Source: Desulfuromonadales bacterium
Lineage (GTDB): Bacteria; Desulfobacterota; Desulfuromonadia; Geobacterales; Pseudopelobacteraceae
Direction: 5' to 3'
NCBI GenBank assembly: GCA_013349325.1
Contig: DUZX01000009.1
Span: forward strand, 1 to 64,000
Length of the DNA stretch: 64,000 bases
Shown here: in pieces, positions 50,812 through 59,905 of the stretch
Numbering within the stretch: the stretch's first letter is position 1
Layout: each line of letters starts with the position of its first letter
Notes under the pieces: model-generated
Told to the model about the DNA's origin: nothing
What the model saw: only the letters and a program-made list of their open reading frames with translations
Database searches by the model: none
Position numbers and translations under genes: made by a program

Positions 50812-51741
50812 TTACAAATAATTAAGCAGAGAGAGTTGTGAAATCTTGGCCGTAGTGGAGAGTGATGCTTGATAGGCGGTCGTCTGACTACTGAGTTCGA
50901 CTCCCAGCTGGGCAAGATCGACATTCTGAATTTTGTCAAGCATGCTCTGCAGCATGTTTTTATTGGTATCGTTCAGTGTACTGATCGTGTCAAGTCGTGT
51001 CATACGGGTAATATTATCACCGACGGCGTTGGTTATCTGGACAAATCCGGCCTGCAGATCCGTTGCTCCTTGCGCGAGATCGGTAGCATTAGATGCTATG
51101 TTCCTGTCACCCACGGCGGTGATCAGATTGTCAAAGGTCTCTAAAATATTGGTTTCACCGTATGACGGCGGCGGTGCTGTAACCGATCCTAAGAGCAGTC
51201 GATCACCGGTTATACTGACCGCCTGATCGGTTCCCCTGGCAATTTCAATTGTCAACTGGGTGCTGTTGGGATCCGCTGCACCAGCATACGCATTGTCGGT
51301 GTTAGTAAACGGTGGAACATTACTCTTGCCGCCGCTAAATATGTACTGATCCCCGATTTGGGTATTTGCCATGTCCACCATCTGCTTTTTGAGGTCAACC
51401 AGTTGATCATGGGCACTCTGCCTTATCGATGGATCAGATGTTCCGGAACTGATGCTGCTGACCAACTTCTTGGCCTGTGCCATGATATCGGTCATGCCGG
51501 TCAGAGCGGTATTGGTAAAGCTTACCCAGGTATTAGCCTTGGTGATTGAGGTTGCATACTGGTCGAGCGCTTTCAGGCGGTCGCCGATATCCATCAGCAC
51601 GCCGCTTGATGTCGGATCATCGCTCGGGCGGTTGACCTTTTGCTGTGTTGCAATCGATTCCTGCAATGCATCCAGTTTTATACGCCCTTGCTGAAGGTTG
51701 TAAATGGTATTGCTTGCGATTGAATTTTGCGTAACTCGCAT
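50812..51741 (-). CDS. flgL: Flagellar hook-associated protein 3 FlgL
   Basis: A 309-residue flagellin-fold hook-filament junction protein. N-terminal MRVTQNSIASNTIYNLQQGR and the conserved NRPSDDPTSSG correspond to the D0/D1 domain; C-terminal QLGVELSSQTTAYQASLSTT completes it. A middle variable domain (~150-220) is short. RBS is weak; 9 bp after flgK. Confidence 0.93.
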   Translation of the reverse strand: MRVTQNSIASNTIYNLQQGRIKLDALQESIATQQKVNRPSDDPTSSGVLMDIGDRLKALDQYATSITKANTWVSFTNTALTGMTDIMAQAKKLVSSISSGTSDPSIRQSAHDQLVDLKKQMVDMANTQIGDQYIFSGGKSNVPPFTNTDNAYAGAADPNSTQLTIEIARGTDQAVSITGDRLLLGSVTAPPPSYGETNILETFDNLITAVGDRNIASNATDLAQGATDLQAGFVQITNAVGDNITRMTRLDTISTLNDTNKNMLQSMLDKIQNVDLAQLGVELSSQTTAYQASLSTTAKISQLSLLNYL

Positions 51742-51750
51742 GACCGGCTC

Positions 51751-53190
51751 CTATCGAATCATGGCAAGCGTTATATCCAGCATATCGCTTACCGTTGTAA
51801 TTACCTTGGCCGACGCCTGATATGAACGTTGATATTTTAACAGATTGGTCAATTCCTCATCCAGTGAAACTCCGGAATTTGAATCACGCAGTGCCGTCAA
51901 CTGTTTCATATAAGCATCATCCTGTGCAACAATTGCTTTACTGGATTGAACATCCATGCCGAAGGAGCTGACAAAACTGCTGTAAAAACTGCTAAAAGTA
52001 GCAGTCGGCGTCGCAGCAGGGGTCGTCTGACCGTTAGCCAGTTTCGCAATTTTCAGTGCGTTGGAATTGTCGCCGGGAAGCTGGTCAGATGAAGAAGCAG
52101 CTATTGTACTTGAGGTCAGTCCGAGGTCCAGCTTAAAGTTGGCCGCCGCCCCTGTTCCCGCCCAGGTTGCGAAAAAATCCTGCCCTGTAGCTCCTGTCGG
52201 GCTAAATCCGGCACTATGCAGCGCATTTACCGATGTGCTGATCGACTCGGCCAGCGTATCAATCTGAGTCAGATAACCGGGGATAATTTTATCACGCAGC
52301 TGCAGGGTGCCCCACAACTGGCCGCCATCCGGAGCGCTGTACAACGGAGTCGTGGCTTTCGGGTCAACCGAAAGCAAGACAGTACCGGCCGGATCATTGA
52401 TCGTCACGGTGGACGCAGGCGGTGTACCTCCGGTGGTCAGGCTCCCGCTTACGGTTCCCTGCACCAGATAGATATTGGTATTACTGACGCTGTCATACAC
52501 ATATACGTCGGTCGTGCCGTCCCGGTTATCGGTGAATTTAACCCCCATTTGCTGAGACAGATCTCGAATCAGCTGATCGCGCTGATCACGTGACCCGTTA
52601 TCGTTACCGTTCAACATATCAGTATTTTTTATCTCCGCATTAAGCCGGGCGATACCCTGTAGATTGATGTTAATACTGTTAGTCAAAGGAGCCAGAGCAG
52701 CATCCTGAGCCGAGATGGTATTGGTGAGGGTCTGGCTGACGGAATGAAAGTTATCGGCCAGCCCCTGAGCCCGGCTGATAACGGCCTGACGCTCAAAATA
52801 GCCGGCCGGATTTGTCGTGAGATCCTGCCAGGAAGCAAAGAATTTAGACACCGCCGCACCGAGGCCATCCGTATTCGTCTCATTAAAACTCGGCTCTATC
52901 TGCTGCAAGACCTGCGATTTGGTCGTGTCATAGCTTTGCGTGCTCCCGGAACTGACCATCTGCTGCTGGAGCAGACCGTCGTAGACCCGCTCTACATTTG
53001 CTATTCTGACACCGCTCTCAAGCGGATAGCCTTTTACCGCTGTAGAGGTCGGACCGCTCTCAAGCACAACTTTCTGTCGTGAGTAACCGGGCGTATTGAC
53101 ATTGGCAATATTCTGGGAGGTCACCTCATTGGCGGTCTGGAAGATCATGAGGGCATTTCTGCCGATATCCATGGCTGTATTCAGTCCCAT
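51751..53190 (-). CDS. flgK: Flagellar hook-associated protein 1 FlgK
   Basis: A 479-residue hook-filament junction protein. N-terminal LNTAMDIGRNALMIFQTANE and QNIANVNTPGYSRQ, C-terminal SLDEELTNLLKYQRSYQASA are the FlgK/flagellar rod signature. The middle is beta-rich. It follows flgN, its chaperone gene, with 2 bp gap. Confidence 0.94.
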   Translation of the reverse strand: MGLNTAMDIGRNALMIFQTANEVTSQNIANVNTPGYSRQKVVLESGPTSTAVKGYPLESGVRIANVERVYDGLLQQQMVSSGSTQSYDTTKSQVLQQIEPSFNETNTDGLGAAVSKFFASWQDLTTNPAGYFERQAVISRAQGLADNFHSVSQTLTNTISAQDAALAPLTNSININLQGIARLNAEIKNTDMLNGNDNGSRDQRDQLIRDLSQQMGVKFTDNRDGTTDVYVYDSVSNTNIYLVQGTVSGSLTTGGTPPASTVTINDPAGTVLLSVDPKATTPLYSAPDGGQLWGTLQLRDKIIPGYLTQIDTLAESISTSVNALHSAGFSPTGATGQDFFATWAGTGAAANFKLDLGLTSSTIAASSSDQLPGDNSNALKIAKLANGQTTPAATPTATFSSFYSSFVSSFGMDVQSSKAIVAQDDAYMKQLTALRDSNSGVSLDEELTNLLKYQRSYQASAKVITTVSDMLDITLAMIR

Positions 53191-53192
53191 AA

Positions 53193-53684
53193 TCAGGCCT
53201 CCCGGTTGATCATCACGGCTGTGGCCGACCTCTGCAGGTAGCCGCCTGAAGCGCCGTACACATTGGACTGATTGATCAGACGTGTCATCAGACTGAGTGA
53301 ATCTGCAACCATGGATGTAAATCGCTCTGCAATTTCGCGGTTCAAAGATGTCGCACGGCGAACTCGTTCGGCTAATCCGAGCAACTGCTGCTGCTGGATT
53401 CGCAATTCACGCCCCCCTTTTTTAGCAATATGCTCAGCTAGTTTTCCAAGTGACGTTGACGCCGGAAGTCCTTCGCGAGCGGTAAGAGCAGAGACAGCCT
53501 GCTGAAAGAGCGGCGTGTGTGCCGAAATTCTGGCCGTCAGCTCTTCCTTGGTCAGGTTTGACAGGCTCATGGCGTTGATGTTGACAGCCCCCATCTCGTT
53601 CGTTTCGCGTTCAAGAACTTGCAACAGTTCACTCAACAGGCCGCTCTGGATCGCTATCGCTTCAATTACTCTTTTAAGTTCCAT
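53193..53684 (-). CDS. flgN: FlgN-type export chaperone
   Basis: A 163-residue helical protein. Start at 53684 (RBS GGAG, 8 nt); an upstream in-frame start (53699) overlaps flgJ. FlgN family features: LLQVLERETNEMGAVNINAM and TKEELTARISAHTPLF. Expected to keep FlgK and FlgL export-competent. The tail YGASGGYLQRSATAVMINRE is usual for this family. Confidence 0.85.
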   Translation of the reverse strand: MELKRVIEAIAIQSGLLSELLQVLERETNEMGAVNINAMSLSNLTKEELTARISAHTPLFQQAVSALTAREGLPASTSLGKLAEHIAKKGGRELRIQQQQLLGLAERVRRATSLNREIAERFTSMVADSLSLMTRLINQSNVYGASGGYLQRSATAVMINREA

Positions 53685-53698
53685 GGTTCCGCTCCGCA

Positions 53699-54073
53699 CT
53701 ACTCGCGATGATCTATTCTGCTCGTAACCTTGCGGCTCTCCTGACGGATGATGTCTTTTTCAATAATCTTGGCCAACCCCAAACCGCCCCCGCGCTTTAC
53801 GGAAGCGGCTGCATACTCCTGATCCAGCATCGAGCGGAAGACCTCTTCACCATGTCCCCCACCGGTGAGGGTATCCTTGCCGACGGTGGTTCGCATCGTC
53901 TTAATCATCATGTTCACCATCAGGGCTTCAAAATCCTGCGAAACCTTTTTGGCCTGCTGGCGCTGCTTCTCAGTCACACCGGAGCCGCTTTTGGACTGCT
54001 GCTGGAGTTGGCGTGCTTTGGCAATCGGTGCGCCCGATATGTCCGGAAGAGTTGTGGCGTTTGTGATGTCCAT
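53699..54073 (-). CDS. flgJ: Rod-binding protein (FlgJ N-terminal domain only)
   Basis: A 124-residue protein corresponding to the rod-binding domain of FlgJ (SQDFEALMVNMMIKTMRTTV, EVFRSMLDQEYA). The muramidase domain of enteric FlgJ is absent, as usual outside gamma-proteobacteria. RBS AGGGTAAT. Between flgI and flgN. Confidence 0.88.
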   Translation of the reverse strand: MDITNATTLPDISGAPIAKARQLQQQSKSGSGVTEKQRQQAKKVSQDFEALMVNMMIKTMRTTVGKDTLTGGGHGEEVFRSMLDQEYAAASVKRGGGLGLAKIIEKDIIRQESRKVTSRIDHRE

Positions 54074-54111
54074 ATTACCCTGATCGTCCTCAGGCGCGCT
54101 GAGATTGAGTT

Positions 54112-55212
54112 TTAAATGATCGAGAGGTCGGCCTGCAGCGCACCGGCGGCTTTGACCGCCTGCAGGATACTGATCAAATCGCGCGGCGTAACCCCCAGCA
54201 GGTTGAGCGCCCGCACGACATCACCGATGCTGGCCCCTTCGGGCATCACCATCAGCCGACGGTTTTCTTCCGTCACTTTTGCGTCCGAACGTGGCACAAC
54301 TTTCGTTTCACCGGTTTTACTTAGAGCGGACGGCTGGGAAACCTGAGGTGTTTCCTTGATTACCAGTGACAGGCTGCCTTGGGTGATTGCTACTGTTGAA
54401 ATGCGGACATTTTCGCCCATGACGACCGTACCGGTTCGCTCATTGAGTACCACCTTGGCCGCGATGTCCGGCCTGACTTCAAGTGTTTCAAGAGCCGCGA
54501 CAAATTCAACCGCACGATTGCTGTACGCTTCGGGAATCGTCAGAGTGATGGAACCGGGATCACTGCTGACCGCCACAGCTGATTTGAATTTGTTGTTTAT
54601 TACCGCGACAACCCGTGACGCGGTCGTAAAATCGGCCGTATTCAGATTGAGATGCAGTGTTGATTTTCCGCTCAGCGTGTTGGGGAGTTCCCGCTCAACC
54701 AAGGCGCCGTTCGGCACGCGCCCCGCAGTTGGATGGTTCTTTTGTGCGCTGGCCCCCTGACCGGCAAATGCAAACGAGTTGGTCAGAACAGAACCCTGTC
54801 CGACAGCATACACCTGACCGTCGGCACCTTTGAGCGGAGTCATGATCAAGGTACCGCCGGCAATACTTTTGGCGTCACCCAGCGAGGAAACCAGTATATC
54901 CAGTCGATTGCCCTGCTTGGCAAAAGGGGGCAAAGTTGCGGTAACCATGACAGCGGCAACGTTCTTGATTTTGATATCAGCGATAGTCGTGCTGATCCCC
55001 ATCCGCTCGAGCATGTTGACAACTGACTGGATCTGGATTTTCGTTTGATCGCTGTCGCCGCTGCCATTCAGACCGACAACCAGACCATACCCGACCAGCT
55101 GATTGTCCCGTACACCGGCAAACGAAGCGATATCCTTGATGCGCATGGCGTCAGCCGTGCCTGTCCAGCTGAGGAGTACCGCAAAGAGTATCAGAAGCGC
55201 ATGGTTTTTCAT
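54112..55212 (-). CDS. flgI: Flagellar P-ring protein FlgI
   Basis: A 366-residue precursor; start at 55212 (MKNHALLILFAVLL). Signal peptide cleaved near ADA (~22). Conserved FlgI sequence: MRIKDIASFAGVRDNQLVGY, GLNGSGDSDQT and MPEGASIGDVVRALNLLGVT. Assembles the P-ring around the rod in peptidoglycan. RBS AAGG. A frame to 55245 is open without need. Confidence 0.95.
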   Translation of the reverse strand: MKNHALLILFAVLLSWTGTADAMRIKDIASFAGVRDNQLVGYGLVVGLNGSGDSDQTKIQIQSVVNMLERMGISTTIADIKIKNVAAVMVTATLPPFAKQGNRLDILVSSLGDAKSIAGGTLIMTPLKGADGQVYAVGQGSVLTNSFAFAGQGASAQKNHPTAGRVPNGALVERELPNTLSGKSTLHLNLNTADFTTASRVVAVINNKFKSAVAVSSDPGSITLTIPEAYSNRAVEFVAALETLEVRPDIAAKVVLNERTGTVVMGENVRISTVAITQGSLSLVIKETPQVSQPSALSKTGETKVVPRSDAKVTEENRRLMVMPEGASIGDVVRALNLLGVTPRDLISILQAVKAAGALQADLSII

Positions 55213-55232
55213 GAGTATACCTTTTGAAATAC

Positions 55233-55907
55233 TTAGAACGGCCACAGTTTATCGACGACATTCATCAGCCAGCCGGGACTCTGTCGATCTGATAAAATCC
55301 CGCGTCCGGAATAGCTGATGCGTGCATCAGCTACGTAGATGGAATTGATGGTATTGTTTTGGCCGATATCCCGGGGACGAATAGTACCTTCAAGCAGGAT
55401 TTCCTGGTCTTCGTAGTTAACCTTGATGTTGCGGCGCCCCTCGATCTGCAGATTGCCGTTGGGAAGCACATCGATGACCCGCGCCGTAATGGTGGCGCTC
55501 AGATTTTCCTGGCGCGACGTCGATCCGGAACCCTTGTAAGAGGAATCGACACTGGCGTTGATCAGCTTGGAAAGATCGGCAAAATTGTTTTTCAGAATGC
55601 CGAGACTTTCAAGCCCCAAAAAATTGGGAATACCTGCATTAACTGCTGACCCTCGTGAAGTATCTGTTTTGGCAGCCTTTGATGCACTGGCGGTTTCGGT
55701 AATAACGATCGTGACTATATCGCCACGTCGGCGTGCTTTGAAATCCTCCGTCATACTACCGGAAGCCGCCTGCCAGATCGACCCGCTTGAATAGTCAGCT
55801 GTCGGCTTCGCCTGAGGCTCATCATAGCCGGTCGTCTTGATGTCGGTTTTTTGTACGGCGCACCCGCTCAGAGCGAACACAAAAAGCAGGAAATAGATTC
55901 GTTTCAT
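55233..55907 (-). CDS. flgH: Flagellar L-ring protein FlgH
   Basis: A 224-residue lipoprotein from the ATG at 55907 (RBS GAAGGAAC). Lipobox ALSGC (~17). FlgH motifs: SGSIWQAASGS, ARRRGDIVTIVITETASASK and VLPNGNLQIEGRRNIKVNYE. Forms the L-ring in the outer membrane. A longer frame to 55961 overlaps flgA and lacks an RBS. Confidence 0.95.
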   Translation of the reverse strand: MKRIYFLLFVFALSGCAVQKTDIKTTGYDEPQAKPTADYSSGSIWQAASGSMTEDFKARRRGDIVTIVITETASASKAAKTDTSRGSAVNAGIPNFLGLESLGILKNNFADLSKLINASVDSSYKGSGSTSRQENLSATITARVIDVLPNGNLQIEGRRNIKVNYEDQEILLEGTIRPRDIGQNNTINSIYVADARISYSGRGILSDRQSPGWLMNVVDKLWPF

Positions 55908-55932
55908 AGCTGTTCCTTCAAACCGGTTCCGT

Positions 55933-56646
55933 TCAAAATGCAACCTGAACCGTGGTCGCATTAATAACTATGGCCGGTATTTCCTTGAGCGAGGTCAGAT
56001 TCTGCACGCGAATGCTGTCCCCCTCTGCACCGGAACTGCGGGCTTTTCCCGCAACGGTTACTTTCATGACATCATTCTCCGCGATTATCGTAACCATCTG
56101 TCCTGACTTGATTAACGGCTGCCGCTCCAGTTGATCGGCACGGATCGGCTGGTTAGCCCTGAAAGTACTGCGGGCTTTTTTTCCGACCACATCGTCGATC
56201 GTCCGGGCCGACAGATGCGAGCTCTGTGCAATTTCACGTTTCTGAAGCGCCACATCAGTCGCAGATATCAGGGTATCACGTTCAATCTGATGCAGCGCTA
56301 CGACCATATCCGTCAACGCTTCTACTTCGACCCGTACCGGGATGTTCCGCACCACGCGCTCTTTTTGGCGGGCTACAACCGCCAGCGCGACACTGCCCCA
56401 CCCCTCCCACTGCTGCGGCGCAATAATTTCATAGTCAATGGCACCTTCCGGTAGTTTGAGCGCATCACTTATCGTAATCCGGCGAATGTGAACGTCCCAC
56501 CCCAGGCCGGAAGTACGGGATGTTACAAACGCGGTGACCAGTTCGCGAACCTGCTGCTCCCGATTAACAGCAGCAGGTACAGAAACCGGGCTGAAAAACG
56601 TCAGGAGCAGGTACATCACCAGGCTATATGAGATATATCGTTTCAT
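55933..56646 (-). CDS. flgA: Flagellar basal body P-ring formation chaperone FlgA
   Basis: A 237-residue exported protein. Signal peptide MKRYISYSLVMYLLLTFFSP, cleavage after VPA (~25). The C-terminal SAF-like domain shows VALQKREIAQSSHLSARTID and FRANQPIRADQLERQPLIKS. Chaperone for FlgI polymerisation. The RBS is weak. Placed between flgG and flgH. Confidence 0.92.
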   Translation of the reverse strand: MKRYISYSLVMYLLLTFFSPVSVPAAVNREQQVRELVTAFVTSRTSGLGWDVHIRRITISDALKLPEGAIDYEIIAPQQWEGWGSVALAVVARQKERVVRNIPVRVEVEALTDMVVALHQIERDTLISATDVALQKREIAQSSHLSARTIDDVVGKKARSTFRANQPIRADQLERQPLIKSGQMVTIIAENDVMKVTVAGKARSSGAEGDSIRVQNLTSLKEIPAIVINATTVQVAF

Positions 56647-56664
56647 GGTGGTTCTGATCCGCCG

Positions 56665-57453
56665 TTATCGTTTCAGGTTATTAGCCGTCTGCAGCATTTC
56701 ATCGGATGCCGTGACCGCCTTGGAGTTAATCTCGTAGGCCCGCTGGCCGACAATCATGTTGACCATCTCTTCCGCCACATTGACGTTACTCATCTCCAGC
56801 ATCCCCTGTGCTATCGTACCGACACCGTTTTGTCCCGGCGTACCGGCTGTAGCCGTTCCGGAGGCGTCCGTGGGCAGATAGATGTTTTTTCCCTGACTGG
56901 AAAGACCGGATGGGTTGGCAAAGGTTGAGAGCTGGATATTGCCGACCGTCGTTGATGCACTCTGTCCGGCGACCTGAATCGAGACCGTTCCGTCACTGCC
57001 GACGTTTATTTTCGTGGCATTGGTAGGTATGGTAATCGAGGGTGACAGCGGATTGCCATCAGGCGTGACAATCTGACCGGTGCTGTCGCGCTTTAAAGCT
57101 CCCGCCCGGGAATAACCGGTGTTACCGTCAGGCAGCGTAATCGGGAAAAAGCCATCCCCTTCAATAGCAAGATCAAGCTCGTTGCCGGTCTGGGTAAAAT
57201 CTCCCGCCGTAAAAATTTTCGTTACCGCCGCCAGACGACTCCCCAGTCCGATCTGGATTCCGGTTGGTACCTGGGTGGCACTGGTGGCCGGAGAACCGGT
57301 TGATTTCAGATTCTGGTACATCAGATCCTGAAAGTCAGGTCGGCTGCGTTTAAAACCGGTTGTATTAACGTTGGCCAGGTTATTGGCTACGACATCAATG
57401 CTTTTCTGCTGTCCCTGCATGCCGGAGGCCGCCGTCCAGAGTGCTCGCATCAT
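56665..57453 (-). CDS. flgG: Flagellar distal rod protein FlgG
   Basis: A 262-residue rod protein. N-terminal [20 protein letters not shown] and [21 protein letters not shown]-terminal [20 protein letters not shown] and [16 protein letters not shown] are the FlgG pattern. RBS CAAGGAG. Full length. Confidence 0.96.
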   Translation of the reverse strand: MMRALWTAASGMQGQQKSIDVVANNLANVNTTGFKRSRPDFQDLMYQNLKSTGSPATSATQVPTGIQIGLGSRLAAVTKIFTAGDFTQTGNELDLAIEGDGFFPITLPDGNTGYSRAGALKRDSTGQIVTPDGNPLSPSITIPTNATKINVGSDGTVSIQVAGQSASTTVGNIQLSTFANPSGLSSQGKNIYLPTDASGTATAGTPGQNGVGTIAQGMLEMSNVNVAEEMVNMIVGQRAYEINSKAVTASDEMLQTANNLKR

Positions 57454-57483
57454 GGTGTAACTCCTTGTTCAGATGAGTAATGG

Positions 57484-58221
57484 CTACAGCTTGCCGATTT
57501 CGTTGGCTGCTTTTATCGTCATATCTTCATACCCTTTTATTACCTTTGAACACGCCTCAAAATAGCGGCTGTTTTCGATCAGCTGGACCATCTCCGAAAT
57601 GCTTTCAACATTCGATCCCTCAAGATGCCCCTGCTGCACCCTGGCAGCTGCCGCCTGTGGAACAGCCTGAGGATCAGACGGCTTCAACAGCGCGCTGCCG
57701 GTTTTGGTCATGCTGTACGGTTTCTCGAAATCAACCAGCGCCAGAGCCCCGACCGCTGCTCCATCCACCAGAATTTGACCTTTGGCATCAACCTCGATAT
57801 GGCTCCCCTGAATGTTTATATTGACGCCCCCCTGCCCCTGGAGCGGATATCCGTCAGAAGTCACCAGATTGCCTTCTGATGAAAGCCGGAAGGTTCCCTG
57901 CCGCGTGTAGGCGGTCCCTTCCGGTGTCGTAACCGCAAAAAAACCTTCCCCGTCAAGTGCCAGATCGAGCGGATTTCCGGTCTGACTGACAGGACCGCTG
58001 GCGTAATCGATAAAGATATTTTCCTTCTGTAGAATCGGATCAGCGGTCATGCTCTGCGGAACAGCCGGCGGGTCCGTAACGCTTGCCAAAAGACCCTCGA
58101 ACGTCATTTTATCTTTTTTGAAACCGGAGGTATTTATATTTGCCAGGTTATTGGTGATGACATCCATTCGTCGCATGGCGGCCAGGTTTCCTGACAGTGC
58201 TGCATACATTCCGCTGTTCAT
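57484..58221 (-). CDS. flgF: Flagellar proximal rod protein FlgF
   Basis: A 245-residue rod protein. MNSGMYAALSGNLAAMRRMD and NLANINTSGFKKDKMTFEGL at the N-terminus; LEGSNVESISEMVQLIENSR at the C-terminus. RBS AGGAGGAG. Immediately before flgG. Confidence 0.93.
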   Translation of the reverse strand: MNSGMYAALSGNLAAMRRMDVITNNLANINTSGFKKDKMTFEGLLASVTDPPAVPQSMTADPILQKENIFIDYASGPVSQTGNPLDLALDGEGFFAVTTPEGTAYTRQGTFRLSSEGNLVTSDGYPLQGQGGVNINIQGSHIEVDAKGQILVDGAAVGALALVDFEKPYSMTKTGSALLKPSDPQAVPQAAAARVQQGHLEGSNVESISEMVQLIENSRYFEACSKVIKGYEDMTIKAANEIGKL

Positions 58222-58231
58222 GTCTCTCCTC

Positions 58232-58978
58232 CTAGTTCCTGTGCAGCTTGAGGCGGCCGCGCAACCTGACCATGGCCTGACTGATCAGCTGTGAAATCCG
58301 GGATTCCGTCAGTCCGAGCGTTTCACCGATCTCTTTCAGGTTCAAATCTTCACTGTAGTAGAGCGTAACTGCCAGGCGTTCCTTTTCGGGCAGAGTGTCG
58401 ATTGCCACTCCCAGCGCCTCAGCCAGCTGCATCCCCATAACCTGCTGCTGCGGGCTCTTGGCTCCCGGTTCACTCAAAACATCCGCCAGACAGAGCGGGC
58501 TGCCGTCATCACCTTCCCAACTGTCATCGAGGCTGATAAAGGTAAAGACGTGCACGTCATCCAACAGCTCATAATAGGCGTCCAGGCTTATTTCCAGCGC
58601 AGCAGCAACCTCTTCACTTGTCGGGTGCCGTCCAAAGTGATGTTCAAGCCGACGCAGCTCCCGTTCCAGTCGTTTGTACTTGTCCCGCATCGAGCGGCTG
58701 AGCACATCATACGAACGCAACTCATCGAGAATGGTCCCGCGGATATGCTGCTCGGCAAACGTTTTAAAAAGAACACCTCGGGCTGGGTCGAAACGATCTG
58801 CTGCATGGATCAGGCCAATCATGGCGGCGCTGGTAATATCCTGTAGGTCAAGGTGCGATGGCAGCTGCGCAGTCAACCTGCCGACCAGATAGCTGACCAG
58901 CGGGATATGAGTGACAATGAGCCGTTCACGCTCAACCTGCTGCGTGTCAATCTGCATCTGAAGTCCCTGGGTATCCAT
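58232..58978 (-). CDS. fliA: RNA polymerase sigma-28 factor FliA
   Basis: A 248-residue flagellar sigma factor. Region 2: HLDLQDITSAAMIGLIHAAD and FDPARGVLFKTFAEQHIRGT; region 3: LDELRSYDVLSRSMRDKYKR; region 4: LPEKERLAVTLYYSEDLNLK and LTESRISQLISQAMVRL. RBS-like GGGGGGAA before ATG at 58978. Transcribes late flagellar genes. No anti-sigma gene (flgM) is visible in the window. Confidence 0.95.
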   Translation of the reverse strand: MDTQGLQMQIDTQQVERERLIVTHIPLVSYLVGRLTAQLPSHLDLQDITSAAMIGLIHAADRFDPARGVLFKTFAEQHIRGTILDELRSYDVLSRSMRDKYKRLERELRRLEHHFGRHPTSEEVAAALEISLDAYYELLDDVHVFTFISLDDSWEGDDGSPLCLADVLSEPGAKSPQQQVMGMQLAEALGVAIDTLPEKERLAVTLYYSEDLNLKEIGETLGLTESRISQLISQAMVRLRGRLKLHRN

Positions 58979-58981
58979 ACG

Positions 58982-59905
58982 TTAGTTCCCCCCCGGATTG
59001 TCCAGCATCTGCCGAAAGAAGAATTGGATATTCCCCTTGATCCTGCCCTGGCGCTTATTCTCTATGACCCTGCGGGCAAGCGTTGCAAAACATTGGGCCG
59101 CTTCAGATTCCGGAAAAAGTTCCATGACGGCTTTTTGACGCTTGACCGCTTCAACCACTTTTTCGTCCTTGACGACGCACCCCAGATAATCGAGAGAAAT
59201 ATCAAGGAAACGGCCTGCCACGTTAGCCAGCTTGCGAAACACCTCCAGAGCCTCTTCACTATCCTTGGCCATGTTGACCAGCACCTTGAAATGGTGCTCG
59301 GCATAGCGTGTTGCCAGCAGCTTGATCAACGCGTAGACATCGGTAATCGAGGTCGGTTCCGGCGTGACCACTACGAAAATCTCCTGTGCGGCAACGGTAA
59401 AATAGGTAACGTTCTCAGAGATTCCAGCTTCGGTATCAACGATCATGACGTCGAACTGTTCTTCAAGCATATCCAGCTCATCCAGCAGTTTCAGCTTCTG
59501 GTGCTGAGCGAGACTGGTCAATTCCTGAATACCCGAACCTGCAGGAATGATTTTGATGCCGGCCGGACCATCAATCATAATATCCATGATGGTTTTGTCG
59601 CCGTTCAGGACGTCGTTGAGGTTGTATTGCGGTGAGAGCCCCAACAGCACATCCAGATTACCCAACCCCAGGTCGGCATCAATCAGCAAAACTTTTTTGC
59701 CCTGGGCAGAAAGTGCAATGGCCAGGTTAGAGACGACGTTGCTCTTGCCGACCCCCCCCTTGCCGCTGGTAACCGAGATAACCCTGATTCCCTGAGGATC
59801 AGCCAGGCTCCCTATCGGACCTTCTTCCTGATGGATTTTCTTGGCACTCCGGGCCATCTGGCGGAGGGTGTCAGCCTGATCTCCCGTTCCGGGTACGCCA
59901 CTCAT
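58982..59905 (-). CDS. flhG: FlhG (MinD-like ATPase, flagellar number regulator)
   Basis: A 307-residue deviant-Walker ATPase. P-loop VTSGKGGVGKSNV (~47), DADLGLGNLDVLLGLSP and VIVDTEAGISEN (~140). N-terminal ADTLRQMARSA is the FlhF-activating region of FlhG/YlxH. The ATG overlaps the flhF stop (ATGA). Limits flagellar number with FlhF. Confidence 0.94.
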   Translation of the reverse strand: MSGVPGTGDQADTLRQMARSAKKIHQEEGPIGSLADPQGIRVISVTSGKGGVGKSNVVSNLAIALSAQGKKVLLIDADLGLGNLDVLLGLSPQYNLNDVLNGDKTIMDIMIDGPAGIKIIPAGSGIQELTSLAQHQKLKLLDELDMLEEQFDVMIVDTEAGISENVTYFTVAAQEIFVVVTPEPTSITDVYALIKLLATRYAEHHFKVLVNMAKDSEEALEVFRKLANVAGRFLDISLDYLGCVVKDEKVVEAVKRQKAVMELFPESEAAQCFATLARRVIENKRQGRIKGNIQFFFRQMLDNPGGN